This document shows positions 7,845-15,867 of a DNA stretch of 37,447 bases, one piece after another (within the stretch, counting starts at the first letter, position 1; each line of letters begins with the position of its first letter). Origin of the DNA: Pseudomonadales bacterium. GTDB lineage: Bacteria; Pseudomonadota; Gammaproteobacteria; Pseudomonadales; Azotimanducaceae. The stretch spans positions 10,379 to 47,825 of the forward strand of contig JAGWBM010000015.1 in the NCBI GenBank assembly GCA_021295895.1, written 5' to 3'. A program made the translations under genes and the position numbers. The notes below the pieces were generated by a model. The model was not told the origin of the DNA. It worked only from the letters and a program-made list of their open reading frames with translations, and did no database searches.

Positions 7845-9188
7845 ATGACCAGACCCGCCTTCGACCAAGTCGAGTTCCTCGACCACATCACCACCATCAC
7901 CGCCCAATGGGAGCGCGCGCTCGCTGCAAGCGGTGCCGATGCTGCCGTGGTCCCCGCCGGAATCGCGCAAATGTATTTCCAGGACGACCAGTCACCGGCA
8001 TTCCATCCGAATCCCCACTTCGCCCGCTTCTACCCCGACGACCACTGTGAGCAAAGCGTGTTGCTGGTGCGACCCGGCAACCGGCCGAAGCTCTATTTCC
8101 ACCGTCCCGCGAGCTACTGGTACCAGCCACCGACCCTGCCCGACTGGGCGGAGACGGCCTTCGATGTGGAGACCCACGACGACGACGAAACACTCATGAC
8201 CGCTCTCGTTAAGGGTGTTTCCGCATACCACCGGATCGCCCTCGTGGGTCCGGCGGAGTCCTGTGAATTGAACCTACCCCTGAAAGCCGTCAACCCCAAG
8301 GCGCTCGTCAATCGGCTCCAGTACGCCCGGGGTACGAAAACGGACTTCGAAATCGCTCGGCTACGCGAAGCCACCGAGGTGGGTGTGCGCGGTCACATCG
8401 CTGCCCGGGACGCCTTCCGCGACGGTGGCAGCGAATTCGACATCCATATGGCGTACCTGGGCGCGAGTAAACAGCAGGAAAGCAAACTGCCGTATCCCAA
8501 TATCATCGCCCTGAACGAGCACGCGGGCGTACTCCACTACCAGCACTACGACCGCACACGTCCCGAGCCGGCACACAGTTTTCTCATCGACGCCGGGGGC
8601 CGGTCGGGGGGCTATCACTCGGACATCACCCGGACCTATAGCGCCACCCCCGGCGACGAATTCGACGACCTCGTCGCAGCGCTCGATGCCAAGCAGCGTG
8701 ACACCGTGGCTAAGATCAAACCAGGCCTCTCCTTCGTCGACCTGCAGGCCCGCATGCACCGGGACGTGGCCGACCTGCTGGTTCGCTTCGACATTCTCCG
8801 GTGCAGCGCCGAGAGCGCCTACGACCGGTCCGTCACGGATTTGTTCTTCCCTCACGGGCTCGGTCACCTGCTCGGCCTGCAAACACACGACGTCGGCGGC
8901 CACTTCGCGACCGAGGACGGCGAACTGGCCGAACCGCCGCAACGGTTTCCGAGCCTGCGCTTTACCCGTGCGGTCCAGCCGGGCTACGTGTTCACGGTGG
9001 AACCCGGCATCTACTTCATTCCGAGTCTGCTCAAGGAACTTGCCGGGACGGATGCGGGTCGGGATGTCAACTGGGCGAAGGTCGAGGCACTGGTTCCCTG
9101 CGGCGGGATTCGGATCGAGGACAACGTGCTCGTGACCGACGATGGCGTCGAGAACCTGACGCGGCCAGTTTTCGACGCGCTCGACTAA
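7845..9188 (+). CDS. pepQ: Xaa-Pro dipeptidase (prolidase), peptidase M24B
   Basis: 447 residues, close to the 443 of E. coli PepQ. The pita-bread metalloprotease fold occupies the C-terminal two thirds. The dinuclear metal ligands can be placed as Asp249 (SFLIDAGG), Asp260 (YHSDITRTY), His341 (HGLGHLLG), Glu386 (VEPGIYF) and Glu425 (IRIEDN). The enzyme hydrolyses dipeptides ending in proline in the cytoplasm; PepQ proteins also have side activity on organophosphates. The ATG at 7845 matches the family start; its ribosome site is weak. It is divergent from the molybdenum hydroxylase operon and followed by pilZ on the same strand. Confidence 0.93.
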   Translation: MTRPAFDQVEFLDHITTITAQWERALAASGADAAVVPAGIAQMYFQDDQSPAFHPNPHFARFYPDDHCEQSVLLVRPGNRPKLYFHRPASYWYQPPTLPDWAETAFDVETHDDDETLMTALVKGVSAYHRIALVGPAESCELNLPLKAVNPKALVNRLQYARGTKTDFEIARLREATEVGVRGHIAARDAFRDGGSEFDIHMAYLGASKQQESKLPYPNIIALNEHAGVLHYQHYDRTRPEPAHSFLIDAGGRSGGYHSDITRTYSATPGDEFDDLVAALDAKQRDTVAKIKPGLSFVDLQARMHRDVADLLVRFDILRCSAESAYDRSVTDLFFPHGLGHLLGLQTHDVGGHFATEDGELAEPPQRFPSLRFTRAVQPGYVFTVEPGIYFIPSLLKELAGTDAGRDVNWAKVEALVPCGGIRIEDNVLVTDDGVENLTRPVFDALD

Positions 9189-9313
9189 CCACCGGTTGTT
9201 TTCCCACACGAGGTTGCGGCAATCGCGGCCACGGATCCGCGCGCATGTCCGGTTTGCGACGCAGATCTCGCGTGCTTAGCTCCCTGGTATCGCATCAAGG
9301 GAGCCCGAACACG

Positions 9314-9661
9314 ATGTCAAGCGAAAACGCGGACCCCGCCCTGCTATCGGTGGCAATCGAAGACGGCACCGCCCTGCGTGCCGCGCACATGCCGTTCATT
9401 GCCAACGGCGGGTTGTTCATTCCGACCCCCCGACGCTTGGGGCTTGGCGACGAGGTGTTCGTCCTGCTCCGTCTCATGCGGGATCCACACACGTTGCCCT
9501 TGGCGGGACGGGTCGTCTGGATCACGCCCGCCGGTGCGTCGGGGGGCAAGCCGCCGGGTGTCGGCGTCCAGTTCGGCGACCACGACGATGTGGTCCGCCA
9601 GCGTATCGCGGCCTGTCTCGCGGACTATCCGGACGTAATCGACGACACCTACACGCTCTGA
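9314..9661 (+). CDS. pilZ: Type IV pilus assembly protein PilZ
   Basis: 115 residues from an ATG at 9314 with AAGGGAG (9297-9303) upstream. The single PilZ domain has FIANGGLFIPTPR and GRVVWITP followed by KPPGVGVQFGD. It lacks the RxxxR and (D/N)xSxxG c-di-GMP-binding motifs, as the pilus-type PilZ proteins do; these bind the PilB ATPase and FimX rather than the nucleotide. In Pseudomonas pilZ follows holB on the same strand, so the neighbour supports the identity, but here the gene points towards holB (convergent). Confidence 0.85.
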   Translation: MSSENADPALLSVAIEDGTALRAAHMPFIANGGLFIPTPRRLGLGDEVFVLLRLMRDPHTLPLAGRVVWITPAGASGGKPPGVGVQFGDHDDVVRQRIAACLADYPDVIDDTYTL

Positions 9662-9787
9662 GCGCCCTGTAACCGGGCCGGGTTTGGAACGTCCGCAAGG
9701 GAAATCAAACCGTTCGAGAATGCTGCGCCAGTACGAACGACCCAAGCCATGCGGCATCCCGGCGGGCGACCGCGTCCTACGGGCGCG

Positions 9788-10699
9788 TTAGGGACTGGAC
9801 ATCAAAAAGGTCGCCTTCGGGAGGTGCGAGATCGACGCATGCCGCCACAGTTCGGCCCATAGCAGAAGCAACCGCTGCAACTGCATGGCTCGATTCAACC
9901 CCGTGTTCACAAGCGCCGCGCGCCGGACGTTGAGTATCTCGGTCGCGAAGTCGAGAACGAGGCCGCGTACCGGCACCTTCGCCTGCCTTACCAGCCAGTG
10001 CACGATGCGCAGCCAACGTTCGAGGAGATCCACGAGATCCGCATCGCGAAGACCGTCCCCGGCGGCTCGGGCCGCGGCCGGGGACCGGCTGGCCTTCTCC
10101 AACGAGTCCCACAACGGCGCCTGGCCCCGTTCCGCGGCCGATGCGATGGCGAACGGTGCGCCGCCGTACTCCACGGCCCAGTAACCCGCCTTCTCAGGGT
10201 CGACACCGGCAGCGCCTAGCCAGGCCCGTACTTCGTCGTCACCACCACGCCGTACCCGTATCTGCTGGCACCGACTGCGAACCGTCGGCAGCAGGCGTTC
10301 CGGGGCGCTTGTGGACAACGCGATGAAGCTGTCCGGAGGTGGCTCCTCCAGCGATTTGAGGAGCGCGTTGGCCGCGTTGGGGTTCATTCGGTCGGCATCT
10401 TCGATGACGGCGATCTTGCGAGGCGCTGCCTGTGGGGTCTGCACGAGGAATTCCACGATGCCCCGGATGCTATCGACCTTGATGACGCCATTCTCCGGCT
10501 GCAGCCAGCGCAGGTCGGGGTGTGCGACCGCACGGGCGTCACGGCCCGGCTCGAGTTCCATGAGATCGAGCGCCACGGCGTTGGCGATGCGTTCCTCCCC
10601 CCACCCCCGCGGACCGTGGATGAGCAGCGCATGGGGGAGCCTGGCGCCGATCTCGCGGACGCTGGCCAAGGTATCCAACAGCCACGGCGGCTCGTTCAT
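9788..10699 (-). CDS. holB: DNA polymerase III subunit delta-prime (clamp loader)
   Basis: 303 residues from the ATG at 10699, which overlaps the tmk stop as ATGA; the frame runs further upstream but without family similarity. AAA+ fold: HALLIHGPRGWGEERIANA (degenerate P-loop, Lys replaced by Glu, as expected for the non-ATP-binding delta-prime), KVDSIRGIVEFL, IEDADRMNPNAANALLKSLEEPP, and sensor-like STSAPERLLPTVRSRCQ. The four-cysteine zinc module that normally sits between the P-loop helix and the THPD segment is missing: the sequence runs DLMELEPGRDARAVAHPDL with no Cys. It is the last gene of the mltG-tmk-holB group. Confidence 0.92.
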   Translation of the reverse strand: MNEPPWLLDTLASVREIGARLPHALLIHGPRGWGEERIANAVALDLMELEPGRDARAVAHPDLRWLQPENGVIKVDSIRGIVEFLVQTPQAAPRKIAVIEDADRMNPNAANALLKSLEEPPPDSFIALSTSAPERLLPTVRSRCQQIRVRRGGDDEVRAWLGAAGVDPEKAGYWAVEYGGAPFAIASAAERGQAPLWDSLEKASRSPAAARAAGDGLRDADLVDLLERWLRIVHWLVRQAKVPVRGLVLDFATEILNVRRAALVNTGLNRAMQLQRLLLLWAELWRHASISHLPKATFLMSSP

Positions 10700-11337
10700 G
10701 GATTGTCGTACGTCGCCAAGTATTGCTCGATGGCGTCGACGATATCGCGTTGTACCGACCCAAGCTCGCGGCTCGCATCGATGGGCACGATATGCGAGTG
10801 TTCGCGGGCGCGTGCCACGTATGCTTGCCGAACCCGCTCGAAGAACTCCCGACGCTCGCGTTCGAAGCGGTCGAGACTTCGGGTGGAAATCCGCGTCATC
10901 GCCGAGTGGGGCGGCGCGTCGAGATACAAGGTCAGATCCGGCCAAAGGCCGGGATGCGCGAGGTTGGCCAGTTGTACCACCACCTGCGCATCCACGCCCC
11001 GCCCGCCGGCCTGGTAGGCGAACGTGGAGTCCGTGAATCGTTCGCAGAGCACCCAGCGCCCGGCGAGCAACGCGGGCTTGATCACTTTGGCGACGTGCTG
11101 AGCCCGCGCGGCGAAGATCAGCATCGTCTCGGCCATGGGATCGACGGCTTCGTCACGCGTGCCTAAGAGGACCGATCTGATCTCCTCCGCGAAAGGGGTT
11201 CCGCCTGGTTCGCGCGTTGTCAGCACGTCGCAACCATGACCTTCGAGTAGCTTCCGAACCAACTCGACGTTCGTGCTCTTGCCCACGCCCTCGCCGCCCT
11301 CGATGGTTACGAAACGTCCTCTCGACAACCGCGTCAT
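10696..11337 (-). CDS. tmk: Thymidylate kinase
   Basis: 213 residues. It phosphorylates dTMP to dTDP with ATP in the cytoplasm. Motifs are the P-loop IEGGEGVGKST, TREPGGTPFAEEIR, the DR(F/Y)-type substrate segment CERFTDSTFAYQAGGRG, LYLDAPP, and the LID-region DRFERERREFF. The start overlaps the mltG stop by ATGA and its stop overlaps the holB start by ATGA, so three genes are translationally linked. Confidence 0.96.
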   Translation of the reverse strand: MTRLSRGRFVTIEGGEGVGKSTNVELVRKLLEGHGCDVLTTREPGGTPFAEEIRSVLLGTRDEAVDPMAETMLIFAARAQHVAKVIKPALLAGRWVLCERFTDSTFAYQAGGRGVDAQVVVQLANLAHPGLWPDLTLYLDAPPHSAMTRISTRSLDRFERERREFFERVRQAYVARAREHSHIVPIDASRELGSVQRDIVDAIEQYLATYDNP

Positions 11338-12332
11338 CTCCGCTGGTAGCGGGCCACCGCCTTGTTGTGCTCGTCCAAGGTTTTCGAGAACTCGCTGGTG
11401 CCATCGCCGCGCGCAACGAAGTACAGGTCGTCGCCGCCATCGGGGTTCAGTGCCGCCTCGATCGATGCCCGTCCCGGCAACGCGATCGGCGACGGTGGGA
11501 GCCCGGCGCGACGATAGGTGTTGTAGGGCCCGTCGGTCTTGAGCATCTGTCGCGTGAGGTTGCCGTCGTACGCGTCACCCAAGCCGTAGATCACGGTGGG
11601 ATCGGACTGAAGCCGCATCCCCTTGGCAAGCCGCCGTACGAAGACACCGGCGATCCGGGTCCGATCGGGTGGAAACGCAGTCTCCTTTTCGATGATGGAG
11701 GCAAGGATCAGCGCGTCGTAGGGTGTGTCGAAAGACACCGTCGATGACCGCTGAGACCACGCCTCTTCGAGCACGGCGTCCATCTTCGATTTGGCCCTCA
11801 GAAGCAGACCGGAAGCCTTATCGCCGCGCTTGAACAGGTAGGTATCGGGAAAGAACCGGCCTTCCGCATTCCCGGCGGGTAGCTCCAAGCGGGCCATGAG
11901 GTCATCGGCACCGACCCCGGCCAGATCAAAGGTCAATCGGTCGTCGGCCGCCAAGCGCGCCAGCACCGCGACGCAGGTGCTTCCTTCGACCATCAGGAAT
12001 CGGTGCGCGACGACGTCGCCGAGCGTTAGCCGGTCAAGTAGGGTATCCGGCGTCAGAGCCGATGTGATCCGGTACTCGCCGCTCTGAACGGACCCTTGCA
12101 AGCCTCGCTGACGCGCCCGCAACGAAAACTGCCACCCCTTGACAACCCCCGCGTCCACGAGGTGGTCAGCGACCGCGGTAAAGGACATCGCTGGCTCCAC
12201 GATGAACACGGTCTCCTCGGCCACCTGCAAGGGCTTTTCGGCCCACCGATCAAGGTAGATCCCCATCCCGACCAGGAATGCGACCCCCGACACGATCACG
12301 GCTGCGGGGATGAACAGTATTCGCTTGTTCAA
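11334..12332 (-). CDS. mltG: Endolytic murein transglycosylase MltG (YceG)
   Basis: 332 residues from a TTG at 12332, with GAGG about six bases upstream. One N-terminal membrane span (about residues 5-27) anchors a periplasmic YceG-like domain. The active-site region ILASIIEKETAFPPDR (Glu around 215-217), SDPTVIYGLG and YNTYRRAGLPPSPIALPG are all present. MltG cleaves nascent glycan strands and thereby sets their length. A pabC gene, often between fabF and mltG, is absent; fabF ends 47 bases upstream. Confidence 0.94.
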   Translation of the reverse strand: MNKRILFIPAAVIVSGVAFLVGMGIYLDRWAEKPLQVAEETVFIVEPAMSFTAVADHLVDAGVVKGWQFSLRARQRGLQGSVQSGEYRITSALTPDTLLDRLTLGDVVAHRFLMVEGSTCVAVLARLAADDRLTFDLAGVGADDLMARLELPAGNAEGRFFPDTYLFKRGDKASGLLLRAKSKMDAVLEEAWSQRSSTVSFDTPYDALILASIIEKETAFPPDRTRIAGVFVRRLAKGMRLQSDPTVIYGLGDAYDGNLTRQMLKTDGPYNTYRRAGLPPSPIALPGRASIEAALNPDGGDDLYFVARGDGTSEFSKTLDEHNKAVARYQRR

Positions 12333-12379
12333 CGGCGACCTCTATAGGCCCGGCGGGTCAAGCGGTTGCCTTGGCTCGA

Positions 12380-13612
12380 TCAAACCGCCGTGAATACCAG
12401 TGTTCCGTTCGTGCCACCGAATCCGAACGAGTTCGACAACGCCGCCTTGATCGGCATCTCGCGGGGCGTGTGCGGAACGTAGTCCAAGTCGCATTCCGGA
12501 TCCGGGTTGTCCAGGTTGATCGTCGGTGGTGCCACGTCGTTCGTGATGGCGAGCACCGAGAATATCGCCTCCACCGCTCCGGCGGCGCCGAGCAGGTGGC
12601 CGATCATCGATTTCGTCGAACTCACCGCAACACCCGTGGACTCGCCGAACACCGCCTTGATCGATAGCGTCTCCGCGATATCGCCTTGGGGGGTCGATGT
12701 CCCGTGCGCATTGATGTAGTCCACGTCGTCGGGGGCGAGGCCCGCGTCCGCCAACGCATTGCGCATCGACGCCACGGCGCCGTGGCCGTCGTCCGGGGGA
12801 CTGGTGATGTGGTGGGCGTCGGCACTCATGCCGAACCCGGCGAGTTCGCAATAGATGTTGGCGCCCCTCGCTCGGGCTCGTTCGTATTCCTCGATAACCA
12901 ATACTCCGGCGCCGTCGCCGAGCACGAATCCGTCCCGGTCCCGGTCCCAGGGACGGCTAGCGGATTCGGGATCGTCGTTGCGGGTGGACAGGGCCTTCAT
13001 GGAGGCAAACCCGGCCACGGTGACCGGCGAGGTGGCCTGCTCCGCACCGCCCACGACCATCACGTCCGCGTCGCCGCACTGGATGGCGCGCATACCGAGC
13101 CCGATGTTGTGCGTGCCAGTTGTACACGCCGTCACCACCGCTAGGTTCGGGCCGCGGAAGTTGTACATCATCGACAGTTTGCCGGAGATCATGTTGATGA
13201 TGCTCGACGGCACGAAGAACGGCGAGACGCGACCGGGACCGCGGTTCAGGCACGTCGAGTGGGCATCTTCAATGGTATTGATGCCGCCGATACCGGACCC
13301 GATCGCGACGCCGGTTCTTTCGCCGCCGGCACCATCGTCCAGGCCAGCATCCCGTACGGCCTGGATCCCGGCGATCAGTCCGTATTGAATGAAGCGGTCG
13401 AGGCGCCGCGCTTCCTTGCGATCGAGGTAGTCCTCGACTGCGAGGCCTTTGACTGCCGCGCTGATCGTGACGCTTTGGCCGGTGGTGTCGAAATCGGTGA
13501 TAGGTGCGGCACCGCTAACGCCGTCGAGGGCGTTGCGCCAGCCCTCCTCCGCGGCATTGCCGATCGGCGACAACATGCCGAGGCCTGTTACCGCGACTCG
13601 CCGTTTGCTCAT
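12380..13612 (-). CDS. fabF: 3-oxoacyl-[acyl-carrier-protein] synthase II
   Basis: 410 residues, a full-length condensing enzyme of fatty-acid elongation. The catalytic triad is visible: Cys163 in VVTACTTGTHNIG, His in INAHGTSTPQGD and His in SMIGHLLGAAGAVE; the C-terminus has NSFGFGGTNGTLVF. It condenses malonyl-ACP with acyl-ACP up to the long-chain range. It lies 66 bases downstream of acpP; a strong hairpin sits in that gap. The start is ATG at 13612. Confidence 0.97.
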   Translation of the reverse strand: MSKRRVAVTGLGMLSPIGNAAEEGWRNALDGVSGAAPITDFDTTGQSVTISAAVKGLAVEDYLDRKEARRLDRFIQYGLIAGIQAVRDAGLDDGAGGERTGVAIGSGIGGINTIEDAHSTCLNRGPGRVSPFFVPSSIINMISGKLSMMYNFRGPNLAVVTACTTGTHNIGLGMRAIQCGDADVMVVGGAEQATSPVTVAGFASMKALSTRNDDPESASRPWDRDRDGFVLGDGAGVLVIEEYERARARGANIYCELAGFGMSADAHHITSPPDDGHGAVASMRNALADAGLAPDDVDYINAHGTSTPQGDIAETLSIKAVFGESTGVAVSSTKSMIGHLLGAAGAVEAIFSVLAITNDVAPPTINLDNPDPECDLDYVPHTPREMPIKAALSNSFGFGGTNGTLVFTAV

Positions 13613-13645
13613 AACCGAGGGCCTTGGGTCGCTTTACCGGTCAGA

Positions 13646-13668
13646 ACGCGTCGCCCACGGCGACGCGT
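13646..13668. promoter_or_regulatory. Perfect 10-bp hairpin between acpP and fabF
   Basis: ACGCGTCGCC and GGCGACGCGT pair exactly around the loop CAC. On the transcribed (minus) strand it follows the acpP stop by 10 bases and precedes the fabF start by 33. There is no U-run, so full termination is unlikely. It could stabilise the acpP mRNA end or lower read-through into fabF. Confidence 0.6.
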
Positions 13669-13678
13669 CGTGTGCCGA

Positions 13679-13912
13679 CTACTGATGGGCAAGGATGTAG
13701 TCGATCGCTTCTTTGACGGTGGTGATGTTCTCCGCCTCCTCGTCCGGGATCTCGGTCTCGAATTCCTCCTCGAGAGCCATCACCAGTTCCACTGTGTCCA
13801 ACGAATCCGCCCCCAAGTCGTCAACGAATGACGCCTCGTCCTTGACTTCCTCTTCCTTGACGCCCAACTGCTCGCAGATGAGTCGCTTGACTCGTTCGTC
13901 GACACTGCTCAT
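13679..13912 (-). CDS. acpP: Acyl carrier protein
   Basis: 77 residues. The 4'-phosphopantetheine attachment site is Ser37 in [19 protein letters not shown]. The protein is very acidic and almost identical in pattern to E. coli AcpP. The ATG at 13912 is chosen because GGAG in GAAGGAGTCTCGAAC lies upstream and the family starts here; the longer frame to 14065 is upstream leader. It carries acyl chains between FabD, FabG and FabF, whose genes surround it. A 228-base gap to fabG suggests a promoter of its own. Confidence 0.98.
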   Translation of the reverse strand: MSSVDERVKRLICEQLGVKEEEVKDEASFVDDLGADSLDTVELVMALEEEFETEIPDEEAENITTVKEAIDYILAHQ

Positions 13913-13987
13913 GTTCGAGACTCCTTCTAGTCGCTGCTCAGGTGTGCCTGCGCCGTCGAGAAACCGACACTCGCACTTCGTTGACCT

Positions 13988-14010
13988 CAGCGGACCGCTG
14001 TCATCAGCGG
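13988..14010 (-). promoter_or_regulatory. Three-segment switch-like structure in the acpP leader
   Basis: The plus strand reads CAGCGG-A-CCGCTG-TCAT-CAGCGG. The middle segment can pair with either neighbour, so two hairpins exclude each other; the same holds on the minus-strand RNA. Just upstream on the minus strand lies an AT-rich stretch with TAAACT (about 14017-14022), a possible -10 box for a dedicated acpP promoter. No good -35 box is visible. Confidence 0.4.
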
Positions 14011-14068
14011 GCCGTAAGTTTAGCCGTTTTTGACCGCCCCCAACCACTAAACTCGAAGCGCGCACTCC

Positions 14069-14101
14069 ACCAGCGCTTCCGTGAAACCAGCGCTTCCGTG
14101 A
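14069..14101. repeat. 17-bp-period direct repeat upstream of acpP
   Basis: ACCAGCGCTTCCGTGA occurs at 14069-14084 and again, identically, at 14086-14101, separated by one A. It lies in the fabG-acpP spacer, upstream of the presumed acpP promoter. It may be a simple tandem duplication or a pair of protein-binding sites. Confidence 0.75.
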
Positions 14102-14140
14102 GAAAGGCAGGCTCGCACCGGTCGGACGAAACCTATGGTT

Positions 14141-14875
14141 TCATCCCGCGTAGAGGCCGCCGTTGACGTGCACGGTCTCTCCGGTGATGTAGGCACCGGC
14201 TTCGCCGACCAAAAACGCGACCACTCCCGCAACGTCCTCCACGGTACCAATCCGGCCCAGCGCGGTTCGGTCGATCATCGTCTGGCGTTGCGAGTCGGTC
14301 AGTCCCCGGGTCATGTCCGTGTCGATGAAACCGGGCGCGACCGCGTTGACGGTGATGCCTCGACTGCCAATTTCCTGGGCAAGCGACCGGGTGAAGCCCT
14401 CGATGCCCGCCTTCGTTGCGGCGTAGTTCGCTTGACCTGCATTGCCCATTCGGCCGACGACCGAACTCAGGTTGACGATTCGACCCCACCGGGCGCGCAT
14501 CATCCCGCGCAGCAGCGGTCTGGTCAGCCGGTAGATTCCCGTCAGGTTGGCGTCGAGCACGTCCGACCATTGCTCGGCCGTCATGCGGAGCAACAGGTTG
14601 TCCCGCGTCACGCCCGCGTTGTTCACGAGCACCAACGGCGCACCGTAGCGCGATTGGATCTCCGCCACGGTCTTGCCAACGACGGCTTCGTCCTCCAGGC
14701 GCAACACCACGCCCGTCCCGTCAGCACCCAACTCGTCCGCCACGGCGGCCGCCCCCTCGGGACGCGTGGCGGTACCAACCACGAACATGCCATCCGCGGC
14801 GAGATTGCCCGCGATGGCCTTGCCAATTCCCCGACTTGCCCCCGTTACAAGGGCGATCTTGCGATCCTCACTCAT
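14141..14875 (-). CDS. fabG: 3-oxoacyl-[acyl-carrier-protein] reductase
   Basis: NADPH-dependent SDR. From the ATG at 14875 the protein has 244 residues, the same as E. coli FabG, and MSEDRKIALVTGASRGIGKA aligns without gaps. An ATG two codons upstream (14881) overlaps the fabD stop as ATGA and may be the real initiator. Motifs: GASRGIGK cofactor loop, VNNAGVTRDNLL, catalytic Ser in VNLSSVVG, YAATK, and NAVAPGFIDTDMT. It reduces 3-oxoacyl-ACP in each elongation cycle. Confidence 0.96.
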   Translation of the reverse strand: MSEDRKIALVTGASRGIGKAIAGNLAADGMFVVGTATRPEGAAAVADELGADGTGVVLRLEDEAVVGKTVAEIQSRYGAPLVLVNNAGVTRDNLLLRMTAEQWSDVLDANLTGIYRLTRPLLRGMMRARWGRIVNLSSVVGRMGNAGQANYAATKAGIEGFTRSLAQEIGSRGITVNAVAPGFIDTDMTRGLTDSQRQTMIDRTALGRIGTVEDVAGVVAFLVGEAGAYITGETVHVNGGLYAG

Positions 14876-14877
14876 GG

Positions 14878-15810
14878 TCATTGGTCCGCGCAGGCTTCGA
14901 GAGCCGATTCCAGGGCCTCGAGCGTTCCGATGCCATGAACCTTCAACGAGCGGTCGATGCGACGAGCCAGCCCCGCGAGTACGCCACCCGGACCGCACTC
15001 CACGAAGCTCTCCGGTCCCGAAGTCGCCATGGTGCCGACCGACGCCGACCAGCGAACCGGCGACACCAGTTGACGCAACAGGTTGTCGCGAATGGTGGCG
15101 GCGTCGGTCGCGGCAGCGGCGCTGTAGTTCTGGACGACGGGAATACGTGGATCGCGGATGTCCGCGTTGGACAACAGTTCGGATAGAGGCTCGCTTGCCG
15201 GGGCCATCAGGGCGCAGTGGGACGGGACGCTGACGTCAAGGGGCACTGCCCGACGGGCACCGCGATCCTTGCACGCGTTGATGGCGGCAGCGACGGCGTC
15301 CGCACGGCCGGCAATGACCACTTGGCCGGGAGAATTGTAGTTTGCGGGCGTGACCGTACCGTCTATGCCCTTGCAGCACTCCTCGACCACCGGGTCGTCA
15401 AGGCCCAGGATCGCCGCCATCGCACCTTGTCCAGTGGGTACCGCGCCCTGCATCAACTTGCCTCGCTCGTGCACAAGGGCGACCGCACTGGCGAACTCCA
15501 GCGACCCGGCAGCCACCAGCGCAGAGTACTCGCCGAGGCTGTGTCCGGCGACGACCTCGGGTTCCGACCCGCCTCTGTGCCGCCAGACGTCGAGCAATGC
15601 GACTCCCACCGTCAGCAAAGCCGGCTGCGTCACCTCCGTCTCATTCAAACGCTCCGCGGGGCCGTTCTGCACGACATTGCCAAGGTCGAACCCCACCGCT
15701 TCAGACGCCTGGGCGAAGCGTCGAGACACGGCCTCTTCGACGGCGCCGATGTCGGCGACCATGCCCACCGCTTGGGCGCCTTGGCCCGGAAACAAGAACC
15801 CTAATCCCAT
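14878..15810 (-). CDS. fabD: Malonyl-CoA:ACP transacylase
   Basis: 310 residues from an ATG at 15810 with GAGGGAG upstream. The nucleophile is Ser91 in GHSLGEYSAL and the partner His198 in VPSHCALM; the N-terminal FLFPGQGAQ and FVECGPGGVL near the C-terminus are also typical. It loads malonyl groups onto AcpP. It lies 57 bases after plsX. No fabH sits between them, as in Pseudomonas and unlike E. coli. Confidence 0.97.
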   Translation of the reverse strand: MGLGFLFPGQGAQAVGMVADIGAVEEAVSRRFAQASEAVGFDLGNVVQNGPAERLNETEVTQPALLTVGVALLDVWRHRGGSEPEVVAGHSLGEYSALVAAGSLEFASAVALVHERGKLMQGAVPTGQGAMAAILGLDDPVVEECCKGIDGTVTPANYNSPGQVVIAGRADAVAAAINACKDRGARRAVPLDVSVPSHCALMAPASEPLSELLSNADIRDPRIPVVQNYSAAAATDAATIRDNLLRQLVSPVRWSASVGTMATSGPESFVECGPGGVLAGLARRIDRSLKVHGIGTLEALESALEACADQ

Positions 15811-15867
15811 CCGTTCTCCCTCGTCATCAATGGGCCAGCAGCGCGCGCACTTCTCGGCGGTCGGCGC

